Shown: one piece after another, positions 36,433 through 48,814 of the stretch
How the letters are laid out: each line of letters starts with the position of its first letter
Position numbering within the stretch: the first letter of the stretch is position 1
Assembly: GCA_027186245.1 (NCBI GenBank)
Contig: CP114493.1
Span: 6,579,501 to 6,643,500 of the forward strand
Reading direction: 5' to 3'
DNA length: 64,000 bases
Source of the DNA: Coriaria nepalensis
Lineage: Eukaryota; Streptophyta; Magnoliopsida; Cucurbitales; Coriariaceae
The notes under the pieces: model-generated
Databases searched by the model: none
Seen by the model: the letters and a program-made list of their open reading frames with translations, nothing else
Told to the model about the DNA's origin: nothing
Position numbers and translations under genes: made by a program

Positions 36433-37334
36433 GTCGTGCTGAAAATTTACAGGCTACGTTTACGTTTAGAGCAAGGATGCTACACCTAGTGTGGGTTGCA
36501 CAATGTGAGAGTGAGGTGCCGGCCTAGGCTTCTGATATAACGAATATGGCGCGATAATATTCGATCAGCGGCTTAAAATGTCTATGACGTGGCAGACTGA
36601 CGCGACGCAGGAAAGCTAATAATGTGTCATCCTTTTTTTCATTTCCACTTTGGCGGGAAAGATCGAGGGAAATTAATTCACGCAGGGCGGGGCAGGTAAC
36701 GGACCGAAAAAATGTGGGCCATAAGCTGGCTTTTGTTGGGGCAGCCCTTTGGACCGCATCTTTCTCTTGTTCCAGAGGCCCACTCAGATTAAAAAACCGA
36801 GACCCAAATCGGCGGGTCAAAAGTCGGCGATCACCTTTTATTTGCCATTCTCTTTCTTTGAACGGCCCAAACCCAACTTATTCCTTTTCCCCCTCCCTTC
36901 CCCCTCTTTCGGGACTGCGACGAGTCCCCCTTTCTGATTATCTACATTCTACGTGTTCAATTCATCTGCAGGAAAATATCTGAAGCGCCGGCGGTGTAGG
37001 GTGGCTCTTCCGTCAGGTATGTTTACAATTTATTTCACTGCTTTGTCTGAGTTTTCTCGATCGTTTTGATCTTCGAAGTTTCTCTCTCTTCTGGACATGT
37101 TTTCACTATTTTGATTTTCTGTCTCTCGGATTTTGCATGGGATAATTTGGCAAGATTCGGAGTGCACTGAGGTTTTTTTTTGTTTTTTTAGTATTTATTA
37201 CAGGAGTAGCTGATAGCCTTGATGGTCTTTTATAGTCTTCATCTTCTTTTTGGTTGCAGGTTATTTTGGAATTTAGTTCTTCTATCGAATTGTAATTGAC
37301 CTATCCCAAGCTACTTTGTTTGATACCTCAAATT
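36433..37334. promoter_or_regulatory. Shared divergent promoter of TIPIN-like and CCCH-RING genes, with E2F-type site
   Basis: The two start codons are about 900 bases apart. TTTGGCGGGAAA at 36649-36660 reads TTTCCCGCCAAA on the other strand, and both orientations satisfy the plant E2F consensus (WTTSSCSS). TGGGCC/GGCCCA elements (site II-like) occur at about 36715-36720 and 36776-36781 and near 36865. Such sites are typical of S-phase and proliferation genes, which fits a replication-fork factor. The 5' leader of the plus-strand gene probably begins near 36950, and a leader intron may start at CAG-GTATGT near 37017 and end with the CAG near 37259. Confidence 0.6.
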
Positions 37335-38766
37335 ATGACAGATTCAGGAGAAAATCAGCAGCCTGAACAAGGTATGATACTATGATATTGATTATGCATC
37401 AATTTTATTCTACTGCCCAATTCTGCGTTTTCTCCATTTGAATAATGTACTTCCCTTTAATTCTGCTTTTATTTGTTATTTCAGTTTGTAACTTCTTCAG
37501 AAAGTCAATAAAGAATAAAAGCATCAGAAAACGTACAGTCGATGAAGATGATAACGAGAATGACTCAAGAACCGAGACTTCAATTTTACAAAATCCGAAG
37601 AAAGCCCCAAAAACAGATAGCAAGCTCTTTTTCTCCTCCGGACGAGCTAAGCGCCCATCTACCGAATCTGATGTCGAACCCAGTAAACCATTCTTTCAAT
37701 TTGAATCTTCAAAAGAGATCCAAGTTCAACATGATAATAAGGCAACAGCAACTCTAGAAACCGAGACGGAGTTTACAAGAGATGCTCGAGCCATTAGGGA
37801 GAGAGTTCTTAAGCAAGCAGATGAGGCATTGAAGAGTAACAAAAGTAAGGGTTCAGCTGATGAGAAGCTATACAAGGGAATCCATGGTTATAAAGATTAC
37901 AAAGCAGGGTTTCGTAGAGAGCAAACAGTTTCTAGTGAGAAAGCTGGTGGATCTCATGGCCCGCTTAGGGCTTCTGCTCATATAAGGGTTTCTGCTAGGT
38001 TTGATTACCAGCCTGACATTTGCAAGGATTACAAAGAGACTGGTTATTGTGGGTATGGAGATTCTTGCAAGTTCATGCATGATCGTGGGGATTATAAGTC
38101 TGGTTGGCAGTTGGAAAAAGAATGGGATGAAGCAGAGAAAGCAAGGAAAAGGAAAATGGCTATGGGGTTGGAGGATGTTGAGGAAACAGCAGGGGCGGGT
38201 GATGAAGAAGAAGAAGATGATGATGCCTTGCCCTTTGCATGTTTCATTTGTAGGCAGCCATTTTTGGACCCAGTTGTAACCAAATGCAAGCACTACTTCT
38301 GTGAGCATTGTGCATTGAAGGTAATATTCTTATGATTAGCCCTCTCAGTAATAGAACACCTACTTCTACCTTTTTACAATGTTGCATATGTTTTATTTTT
38401 GAAAGTTAAGTAATGCAGTTTTGAATGAGCGATAGGTTCCATTGTATCACATAATAAATCACAAGTATCATTTTAAATATGGTGTATTCGGGACTTGAAT
38501 CATATTTTCATTGAGGAGGCACTTTATACTGTTAAATTACAAATTATCCTAAAAAGGCAAACTGTAAAAGTAATGCAGTTTTCCTGTAACCAAATTTCCT
38601 TTAATATTTAAAGACTAAAAAAAAAGTAATGCAGTTTTCCTTTTGTCTTTTGGTTTCACAGCATCATTCAAAGAACAAGAAGTGCTTTGTTTGCAACCAG
38701 CCCACGCTCGGGATCTTCAATACAGCTCATGAGATACGCAAAAGGATAGCCGCAGAGGGTAAGTAA
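37335..38766 (+). CDS. CCCH and RING zinc-finger protein (RNF113A/Cwc24-like spliceosome factor)
   Basis: Three exons, 37335-37371, 37485-38320 and 38662-38766, giving 325 aa. The tiny first exon encodes [12 protein letters not shown] and joins to the conserved opening [16 protein letters not shown]. After a charged linker comes the CCCH finger [20 protein letters not shown] (C192, C201, C207, H211), then an acidic stretch. The C3HC4 RING has ligands C265, C268, C280, H282, C285, C288, C299 and C302, and the third exon supplies its last part plus the conserved [10 protein letters not shown] tail. Domain order and spacing match RNF113A of animals, Cwc24 of yeast and plant ZC3H1. These act in the activated spliceosome near the 5' splice site, and RNF113A is also a ubiquitin ligase. 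The stop is read directly from the exon (TAA at 38764-38766). Confidence 0.92.
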
Positions 38767-39856
38767 GCCCGGTTTGCTTGCATGAAATGCTTAATTGACA
38801 TCCTAGCATTTTAAAATCTAAACAAAATGAATATTTGTATTCTTAGTATATTGTAGTGTTTGAAAGAAAGATGGCTTCTCAATCAATTGTTCTCCCTTGA
38901 TGTTTTGATTTACCTTTGGTTTTTGTAGTCCAGTGGTGAAATGAGAAACTCTTAAGTATAATGATTTCCCCCAAGTAGGCATATATTTAGCTAAATTCTG
39001 CCAGTTATTAGTTAGATTTTGTAGACCTAGACTATAAGTTGGCTCGTTAATGGAAGTATCCTATATGGAAGTCGAGACTTGGAAACTTTGATGTAGGCTA
39101 CTTTGAACTTATTCTGCTTTTTATTTTTCACGGTAATATTGGCAAGAAGTCCCGGAAACCTATTTTCGATCGCTTTGATAATTACGAACTAGTTTGTAAT
39201 TCAAATGCTAGATCCAATCGGCAAACTAGTAGATGAGAATTACGGTTGTGCTCACCGATCTACTGCAGCAATTAATCGTCTGATTTTGTATCCGACGAGG
39301 AATTCAAAGATCGATTTACAGAACTCAAATCCTTAGCTGACTACCATATAGAAGATGAATAGTCGTGGAAGATTATCGCTACTGGAAGCTTGTTCATCGA
39401 GGAGAATTTCTTGAGAAACTGTGGGAAAGTTGGTCACATTGGAAGATGTGGTGGTCGATTCGAACTCTCAAGGATTGCAATTACGGAAGAAAATCATCTG
39501 TTTCAAGACGTTTAGTTTATATATATATATATATATTCCGGAGAAAATATGCAACCTATAAATGAGAATTATAACGATGGACAAGTACTATAATATATAT
39601 AAAAGTATTATAATAAAATTTTCACTTCATTCTTATAAAAAAAAATAAAATCAAACAGTCCTATATATCTTTCTCAGGCTAGACCAAAAAGAAAATCACA
39701 TCAACAACTTCCCTCCACCTTTCTGCTTTGATACTCGATGCCTCTTTAGATAGTTGACCAAAGGTTTTCTTTTGATAAAGAAATTATGTACACTTATTTA
39801 ATAGCCAAAACTGTATATATTTTTCGTCTTTTAATATAGGCTAGGCTTTGCGATCA
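38767..39856. other. Intergenic region between convergent genes
   Basis: 3' UTRs of the CCCH-RING gene (left) and the glutaredoxin-DEP gene (right). At about 39395-39460 a plus-strand frame reads FLRNCGKVGHIGRCGG, resembling a retroelement CCHC knuckle missing its first Cys. It is too short and too isolated to be called as an element. A TA run lies at about 39518-39535. Confidence 0.4.
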
Positions 39857-42800
39857 TCAGCAATTCACAGACCAATCATAATACTGGTAAACTACATTAA
39901 TCGGGCCTCCATCGTTCAACAGATGCATCAACAAACCCGCTTTGGTCGGATCCAAGAAGCTGATGATCCATTTCAAAATCTCCTTATCCTGTCCAAAATC
40001 CGCCTTATACTCCTTAATTATCCCACTTAGAACCACAACCCTCCTATCCAAGTTTACATCCATTCCCCCATTTTGGAAAAACTCTCTGGCAGCACATCTC
40101 AGCTCTGCCTCTGCCCCTTGAGGTGTAAAAAACCGGACCGGTGGGCTAGACCTTGACCCGTTGCAAAGCCCAAAGTGAATCAAAGGGTTCACTTTAGCAA
40201 AAGCAAGCTCTAAACGGGCATCTCCTCCTGCTAGAGGCTTGGTGAATGAAAAGGGAGGTCTTCTGTTATTTCTGAGGATTCCATTCTTGATAGTATGAAG
40301 AGAATAGGGGAACCCTCCGATTAAGTATTGGAACTCGGTAAAGAATGATCTCCGATTGATTACACCCTGTGCACACCCGTACCTGATTACTGTATGGATT
40401 ACCATAGCATTGTACAGGTTCAAGAAAAGCGCTAACTTCTCATCTGCCGTGAGTTGTAGCAGGTCCACCCGGTGTAGCTCCTGTATCAAATTTACGTACC
40501 TAAAACAGAGAAAAATGAAGCAGATTAGTTTAGTATTTTCAAATAAGAAAACTATGGAGTATTATTGAATTGGAATCGAATTACTGTTTTTCACCTGCGG
40601 AATTCTTCACTGTTGCTTATGGCGAGGTAATCGACATGTTGTCTATCTTCAGAGGCATATGATTCGAGAATAGCAGACATGATCTTGGCGAGTCTCAGGC
40701 CAACTAATGCAGCCGGCATGGGTTCCTTGTCATTTGTCGAGCCACGGAAATTGAAGCACCTAGGAATGAAAGATTCGTGCTCAAGGAAACGGTAGAAATG
40801 GTTTCCATCTTCAAATTCATTTTCCCTGCAAGATGTAAATGGCACAACTTAATAAGTTATCTACATGATCTTAATTAATTAGCGTTAATCTAGCTTAGCT
40901 CCAGTAATGGGTTCTTACCCAAAGACATGGTTGATGAAATGCTTCTTGGCAAGCTGCTTTCCTATCCCAATAGCCTACATGGATTTGGAAAAATGAACGG
41001 TAAAATTAACTTTACCACAACATAAGTATCTAAACCTTTACACCAAGTAGTTGTAGGCAAGTACTATTGTTAATGGGTTAGGTGTGATATAGGTAACCAA
41101 AGTGGCAATTATGCAACATAAATTATTCGATTGTTTCTCTCTTTTTTTTTATAAATTTTTTGGAGCCACATTAATAGGAAAGAGAAGGAATTGTTTCCTT
41201 ACTTCTTACGCCAACAATTTATGATTCAAATTACGAAATTATTAACTAAATAATAATTGGGACAGCCAGGGGCCGGAAGGTGGTCCCAGAGAGACAAACC
41301 GGTGAGGCGGCGATCGATGCACCCACCATCATCATATCACCCGCATGTTCTTCATAATTTATGTTGTTGGCTATACTCAAGACCAGGTTCTCGTATCATG
41401 AAAAGATGATAGTCATAGGGGGGTAGTTTCGTCATTCTATTAGAAAAAAAATATTTACTGACTTTGTTTTTGTTAATTAGTGGACTTTTTTAGGCTAATA
41501 CGCCGGCTAGAGATAAACGGGCGAAGTCAAAACCCGAAAACAGAAGTGGTAAGAAGATGTTAAGAGATTTGAGAAGATCCAAAAGCACGAGAAATAATCA
41601 GGTGACACGCAGAGCAGAGTTTGACGAAACAATATTGACTAAACGAGAAAATAATAATAAAGCAGCGGGTGCATTAGAAAATCAGTACACACGAAACAGG
41701 TGATCGAGAACAAAACAGAAACAGAAAAAACATACCTTTTTGCGTCCACAATCCAACTGTTGGATTAGCGCCTCGACCATCTCACTACCTGAGAAGCAGT
41801 TCTTAACGATTTTCATCTTCATCAGACGGTCATGAATCGGCAATCTCTGCCTCAGAACTCCAACGATTCCGAGCATCTCGTCCGTTGATCTACTATCTTC
41901 CTCCTCGGGATCATCAAAACCGTATACCGGCGGTGCAGGTGCATCGTCTGGGCATTTACAGCCGAGTAGCTCCTTCAACCTCTGGTCAAACTGATCATCG
42001 CCGCTGTTTCGCAGCGAATTCAACGCCACTAAACCTCCGAACAACTTCTCGTTGAAGAATATTGTCGGAACAGAGGAGCTTCCAGTCCTCTCGACGAGCT
42101 CCTTCTCTCTTTGAGGAAACACGTCGATGTTGATCTCCACGTATTTCAATCCTCTCTCTCTGAAGAACCTACGAACCGCCGTGCAATCTCTGCAACTAGA
42201 CCTCGAGAAGAAGCTGATTCTTCCTTTCAGCTGATGATGATCTCTCGATCCTGGTCTCTCTGTTTCATCTGTCTTTTGGACTATCACCTTCATTCCTGTG
42301 AGATTGAACTCCGTCACTCCGGTGTTAAACTTTCCCTTGAGATAGGCTGCTGCATCGGTCCCGTTGACGTTGCTGTTACCGTCTTTCAAGGATGTTAATT
42401 TTTTGGCGATCGCAGCCGAGACGGAATTGCTTCTCTCTCTGATGAACTTTCCGATGGCCGGCATGTCGATGGTCATGTTTTCCGGCGAGGAATGAGATCG
42501 CTGGTAGAAGATATCACCGTTTGATGAGGAGAGGCCAGGTGGCGCCTCTGGCTTTGGAAGCTGCGAGAGAGGTCCCACTATGCCTACGCCACCGTTGGCT
42601 TTAATTTGAGACGCAACGGCTATTAAATCTCCTCCATCCGACTCGTGATTTTCGGGCGAAATAATCTTCGTAACCTTTTCGTCCGATTTATCGGCCATGG
42701 AAAGCGAGATAGTTTCAGTATTTTCTAATCCAGATTGATCCATCGAATCCGCAGTTAGGTTACCTATCCGTTTTCGTATCCCCAAATCGTCCGAGCTTGA

Positions 42801-42938
42801 ATCATCATCCAACGGAATTTCATCGACTTTCTCGCACTTTCTTGGAGATTCTTCAGAACTCGTCATTTCGGATAGCGGCTGAATTTTTTCTCCAGTAGCG
42901 AGCTTGACGATCGGATTTTCCGCAGCACTTACCTCCAT
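39857..42938 (-). CDS. Glutaredoxin-DEP-DUF547 multidomain protein
   Basis: Four exons (complement): 42938-41736, 40974-40919, 40825-40595, 40499-39857; 710 aa, all phases consistent. A disordered acidic N-terminus (about 1-235) precedes a glutaredoxin-like domain at about 240-325. That domain has a two-cysteine site CRDC (C249, C252), a cis-Pro loop SVPT and the GG of FGGL. A DEP domain starts about residue 355 (LRQRLPIHDRLMKMKIVKNC, FSGSEMVEALIQQL) and continues through exon 2. A DUF547 domain fills the C-terminal half (NLYNAMVIHTVIRYG, FYNEF-like blocks, about 545-680). This fusion is known in plants, for example (from memory) At4g08550, but its biochemical role is not. DEP domains usually target membranes or G-protein partners, so a membrane-linked thiol regulator is a reasonable guess only. 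Confidence 0.9.
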
Positions 42939-43141
42939 TTCTTAAATTCGAAGAAGAAATGGAAGAAACTGTCGAATCAGAGAGACAGATTGATAGGCCT
43001 TGTAATAAAGGGAAAGAACAGAGAGAAAGAAGGGAGGAGGAGGAGGAGGCAAGAAGAAAGCAATGGGGGGAAAAGAAGAGATAGAGAGAGGAAGGAAGGA
43101 GGTGAAGTGAGGGGTCGTTAAGGAGAGGGGAACGATGAAAT

Positions 43142-43181
<40 letters not shown>

Positions 43182-43888
43182 TTTACGTTATAGGGGAGAG
43201 GCAAATTAGGGAACAAGTCAAGGGCGTCGCCGTCGTCGTAGTCGAAACATATAATGGACTGACTCAATCTTAATTTGGTGTCGTGTCTCATACTTTATCA
43301 TTTCATTTGGGCTCCGTCCATTCCGCCTAATGCTCTTTTGCCGGCCCACATCAATATTAAGGGCCCCACATTTCATCCTCTACAGATTTGGCATTTTCAT
43401 TATTAAAAATAATAATTTTAATTTTCTTGTCAAAACTTTGGACCAATACCATTAAGTCCATTACCATATAAGAATTAAGAGCTGATGGCGGTCGTTTGGA
43501 GTGTTCGTTCCACTATGAATATTGGAAAAAGAGAGAAGGGGGGGTAAAAACGTAAATTAAGGTGAGGACAGTAATCTGTAATTTTAAATTATACTTAATT
43601 AATTTAAAATAAATCAAATTATTCAAATAAAATAAAAAATAAAATATAATAATTTATTAAGGAATCAATAATCTATTTTTCAACTTACTTCAATTTGAAC
43701 GGATCCGACTTTTTCTAATATTTCTTTTCTCTCAAATTTTTATATTTTTTTCTTCACAGTAAAGATATGTTATTAAATAAATAAGTCGAATCACTGATTA
43801 AATTATTAAAATAAGATGAATAATAAAATTTAGTTAATTTTTTTAAAAAATAATCTTTTAATCATAAATATATTTTAATTTTAAAAGA

Positions 43889-43919
<31 letters not shown>

Positions 43920-44640
43920 TATAAATTTGAAAAACTGATTTAAAAATAAAAAAATAAAAAAATAAAAAATAAAAAATAAAAAATAAAAAATAAATAGTAG
44001 TTTACTATTAGACCAAACCAGTTGACAAATGGACAGATTGAGACTTTCAATTATAAGACGTTTGAACTAGTTTCAAAGGATATATATAATAATAATTTAT
44101 AGTAAATAAATAATTTCGTTGCCCTAAAAATGAATAAAATAAAAGTAGTAAGTGGGATTGGGGCGTGATCGTTGGTGGGAAGTAGTAGTAGTAGTAAGGT
44201 GCTCATTTGTAGGCAAAGAAAGTGTTGTCTCTTTCACTTCTTCCAATCTAAGTACTTGATCTCTTTTTTATTCTTCCTTCTCCAACATGACTGGATCAAT
44301 GGCAACGGTCAGGACAGTTGAAACTTCTTCATGTGATTGGTTCCAACACCTGATCTTGACCTTTTCGTTTTTCATCCACCTGCCTCTCTAAACAAGTTAG
44401 AAAAATCGATTGGAAAACCAATTAGGGGTGTGGATTGGCTTATTGGCTTATTGGCCTATTGGGTTTGGGTTTGGCTAATATTGTGAGCCATTTAGATATA
44501 TGATTGGATGAACAATTTTTTGCCATCAACCAAAACGAATGGTTTGTAATTTTTTTAATTTAAAATTAATTATTATTTTTAATTCATAATATAAATATTA
44601 CATTGAAACAATGCAAATTACAAAATGAATTTGAAGATTT
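42939..44640. other. Promoter/leader of glutaredoxin-DEP gene and AT-rich spacer
   Basis: The purine-rich leader of the minus-strand gene spans about 42939-43180 and includes a GA microsatellite (43147-43175). TA repeats lie at about 43890-43912 and an A5-6T minisatellite-like run at about 43946-43992. No gene recognised. Confidence 0.5.
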
Positions 44641-44699
44641 CAAGTTAAAATCATCATCATCATCCTCAAGCCCAAGTTAACAACCAAGCTGTAAGTATT

Positions 44700-45012
44700 C
44701 GAGTTTGATGGTTGGATTTGACCGACGTGTCGTTCTTTAATGAAACCTACATTCATTTCTAGTAGCATTTGAAATACCATTCCAACTCCAGCTGGGAAGA
44801 GAATGCTAGATCGGTTTTGATAAGAAGAACTCTCAGCTAAACTGGATCAAGTTATAAGAACTCATGTTTGATGGTTTTGGATTTAACCGACGTGTCGTAC
44901 CGTAATGAAACCTACCATTCAATTCTAATAGCATTTGAAATACACAAAAACAGTAGAACCTACCATTCAAACTCCGGTTGGGAAGAGAATGTTCGATAGA
45001 TTCGATAAGAAG
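44700..45012. repeat. 165-base imperfect tandem duplication
   Basis: ACCGACGTGT occurs at 44721 and 44886, each preceded by GTTTGATGGTT and followed by TAATGAAACCTAC, TAGCATTTGAAATAC and GGGAAGAGAATG. A further partial copy of CCTACCATTCAA appears in the second unit. It is non-coding on both strands. Confidence 0.85.
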
Positions 45013-45769
45013 AAATGATGAAATGAAACTCTCCATTTTCATTCTTTCTGCAATCACCAGTTCGCTTCATGAAGCTTCATCTTCCTCTCCTATCGTATAA
45101 TCCTCGAAGAGCGAAAGACCAGGGAAGAATCCCAAGGGATTCAATTCCAGGTATGTTCCAACACTAAATCTATCATTGTCGCTGGTTAACTATCATCTTC
45201 TTATCGAGTTTTCTTTCTTTCCCTTCTGATATATTTCATCTTGAAATTGTTAAGACATCTAACCACATATCATTAAGATTCAGAAGTAGATACATAAAAC
45301 ACTAGCTGCAGATCACTATTATGCTTGTTGCATCAAACTCTAGTTGCAGATCACAGCCTTTTTTTAACTTAGTTTGCTTTTGGAGAAAGAAATTCAGACC
45401 AACAAGTGGTTATGGTATTAGTCACAATTGCAAATTTTCTCACTTTTATTTTAGTAGTTTTATAGAATCATCAACCGACCATGACATGGGACCCAAATAG
45501 AAAAGAGAAAAACAGAGAAAAGAATAGCAAAGACACTTTAGGGCAATGCCATTGATACAAACACTTTTTCTATATTTCACAATCGACATATTCGTTTCAT
45601 CAAATCCATCACTCTGAACAGATAGAAACAAACTCAGAATAGCTCAAAGCTAGCATTTTCTCCAAGAGCAGATTGATTCACTTTTGGCCCCTCCCATTTG
45701 TTGGTTTTAGTAGTTTGAGCGCAGAATATAGCTAGCAGTACTGAACTTATCTTTGTCCATAGTCATCTT
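45013..45769. other. Spacer and 3' UTR of TOM-like gene
   Basis: A leader-exon-like plus-strand block at 45065-45150 ends CAATTCCAG before GTATGTTCC, a good donor context, but no linked coding exon was found downstream. The right part is the 3' UTR of the minus-strand TOM-like gene. Confidence 0.35.
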
Positions 45770-48700
45770 CTAACGAATAGGGTGATATTGTGTGATTCCT
45801 CGTTTTGGGGGCAACTTCCTCAGAATGAAAAGAACCAGAGAAGATGGTAGAATCTCCACCAACTGTGGATATTTTAACAAGCAGGTAAGAAACATGTCAA
45901 CCTCTTAAACCATGCACATTCAAAACAAACATTTATATATAAAAGAACGAGCAATTACCAGGTAGTAGATAAAGTTTAGAACAGAATGGTTCAAAACATC
46001 AAGGTCAGCAGCTTTATCAAAGGCATTAAAGCACATCTGTGGCAAGGAAAAATGTTATAAAGATTAACACCGTGATTAGAGGAAAGGCAAGGGAAGCAGG
46101 ATGGCCATAAGAGGAAGATACTACTTTTTGTCACTTCCGGATAGAAATGGTGTGGTGTATGATTAAGATATAAATAGAAGAATCTAGATAAAGGGAGACA
46201 ATTAAGTTGCCTCTCAATTCATTGATTAATCCTTGATAAATGTTAAGCCTTCTTAGGGAGTGAAAAAAAAATACACAAGCCTGCTGTAAATACCATAGGA
46301 ACAACAGTGGTGCAAGTAAACTCACCATGATACATCTGACGAGGAAACATGTAAAACATATTGTAGTCACATAGCCAACCTGCCCGTGCCAAAAATGCAG
46401 ATTAATAATTAAAAACAAAAAAAAAGAAAAAAGGCAGAAGCAAAACCAGGTAATAGGGGGCGGGGTCCATGAGGCATATACTAATATTACTATTAGAAGT
46501 AAGTACCTCCTGCAATTTATTACGTCTTCCTTTGGATTCTACAGGGAACCGTTGCAACATGAAGAAGAGTCTGCCACAAAAAGATAGATTACATTTCAAA
46601 GGAGTACACAATGTGAGTACAACAGCAACATCTGTGTTTCATAAGGATGCCACATTTGTTGCAAAGCATTATAGTAGAGGAGCGTCAGAAGATAGCCAAT
46701 AAATGCCTCATATTAGGAAGGAACAGTGCACTCATCAAATTGTCTATGAAATCTCATTACGCTGAAAACTCATATAATTTCCATCAAGGAAATAAAAAGA
46801 AGGTATGACCATAGGTAACTAAGACTAATCTCAAAATGGACCATATGCTGGAAGGGTTTAGCCACACTTGATGCTGACCATAAGGATACGAGGAGTACCA
46901 ACTAGGAAGCAAAGCTAAGAGATAGAAATTACAGGTTTGGCAGATGAAGGATACACCAATACACTTATTTCCAGAAAGAGGATGATAATAAACTAGGAGG
47001 AATACAACAGTCGGAATATTGAATCCTATAGTTGTTAATATATTATCTTTTCATGTCTATAGGAGGCAGCCTTGCAAGCATTTGCGCAGCAGTACAAAAA
47101 ACAAATGCTACTTACCTTCCACCATAAAGAAGAAACCCAAGAGCCGCAAACAAAGACACACCTGCCATTGCACATTTATTAGGATTTAGTCGTGTAAACC
47201 ATAGGAAGGATAAATTGTCAAGCTTATCAAACAACAAGGTTAGCGGTTTAGGGGCAGAAGACCTGCAAAGAACATCTTTGACAGGACGACCAAAACATGG
47301 ACAGGATCCCACCACAATATCAGCCACAGAGCAATCTGAAAGCCATTTGATTAGAGCAGAAAAGGGTAATAAGTAAATTCGAAGTAGCCTTTTTCGTAGA
47401 GTTAACTGTGCTTGAAAAGCCTACAGACATTATGAAAATAATAGTTTAACCAATAAACAATGATAAACAGCAATGACACAATACAAGGCCATCAGTAAGC
47501 CTTTAATTCCACACTCAAGAACCCTGAACTTGAACTCATGCAACTCTTGTCATCTTGGTGATAAATACCAAGTTTTCTGCTATTGCTCTTAGTTTGGACT
47601 TTGGAGCTATGAACTAGCTCCATAATTGATAAAATCTGCACTGTAACTCCTATACCTCATGTAACATTTTGTTACTGAAACAAACAAGAAAGATAATAAT
47701 AGGTGAGAAATTTCACCTGAACAGCGTACACCACCGCATTTATTGTATAGAAAGTTGGTCTCAGCCCATCAGTAGACGCAGCCCGTGCCTAATAAAAGGA
47801 AGTGCATGAGACATCCAAAATCAGTTAGCTTATTCTGGAACCAAAAATGCATGGACATCTAGACGAAGTATTACCTGATAGTAAATTTCGGCCCAAAAGA
47901 GAACCAATAGAGCGTAGGTTGTGAAGAAAGCCAGACTTGGCACATCAAGCAAAATATGTTGGAGAATCTAATCAACAAACCACAAAAGAGAAGCCTTACA
48001 AGTACTTAGAAATGGAATAAAAGAAAAGTACATTTCATTTATACATAAGAAACAATCTATCAAACCCACCTCAGGATGTAACTTCTGCACATCACGTCGG
48101 AACACAAAAACTATCGACCGGACTGCAAAGACAGAAAAATTTATACTCAGCAAAAACAAAATATTGATATAATTCTTAGAAGTAAAAAGAAATTGAGATG
48201 ATACAAACCCCCGTTCACCAAAAAGTTGAGAAAGTGGAAGACCTTCTGCGTGGTCCAACCATACTCTGGCACTCTTAATTGTATCCGAACCAGTTGAACC
48301 TAATTATTGTCAAAACTCATAACTAAGTCAATCATAATAATTATCACGGTCTCCCAAATCATGTGCCAAAATGGTATATATTAATTATCCAAATGGAGCA
48401 GAATCCAGTATGTTTCTTTGTCTATTGTTTTCACAGAAAATGAGAGGGATATTAATGATACTGACAAACAAATATGAAACCCTAGATAAAAAGGAATAAC
48501 CTAATAAACTTTAATCAATCCAAATCCAGTACATATATACTATTACAGATACAGCTGAGCCAAGAAAATCCTCATGATTCAGGCCCCAAGAGAAATCACC
48601 AATTCAACAAGAGAAAGAGAGAAAGGGAAAAGGGAAAAAGAAAAATTACGAAAGCTACGGCGGCGACTATTGCATAGAGACCGGCGAGGATGAGAAAGAT

Positions 48701-48814
48701 ACGGTCCTGCCAAACAGGAGAGCCGTTGATTTCCTGCCACCAACCGGAGGCGTCATTGAGCGCGTACGCCACAATCTCCGACTGTACCATCTCCATGAAT
48801 TTTCGCCCCATCAT
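45770..48814 (-). CDS. Tobamovirus-multiplication-protein (TOM1/TOM3/THH1) family seven-helix membrane protein
   Basis: Eleven exons (complement): 48814-48650, 48299-48209, 48122-48070, 47967-47875, 47788-47717, 47335-47263, 47161-47116, 46570-46507, 46379-46326, 46036-45959, 45862-45770; 293 aa, close to the family norm of about 290. Seven hydrophobic helices are visible (for example [76 protein letters not shown]). Family landmarks include [20 protein letters not shown] and the C-terminal [16 protein letters not shown]. The protein sits in the vacuolar membrane and other endomembranes. In Arabidopsis TOM1 and TOM3 are host factors needed by tobamoviruses; the normal cellular role is less clear. 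An alternative start six codons in (48796) is possible. Exon 6 uses an unusual donor, GTCTTC. Confidence 0.92.

Noticed and set aside
39395..39460. Retroelement-like CCHC zinc knuckle (CGKVGHIGRC)
   Set aside because: Only three of the four ligands are in place and no gag, RT or DUF4283 sequence is recognisable nearby.
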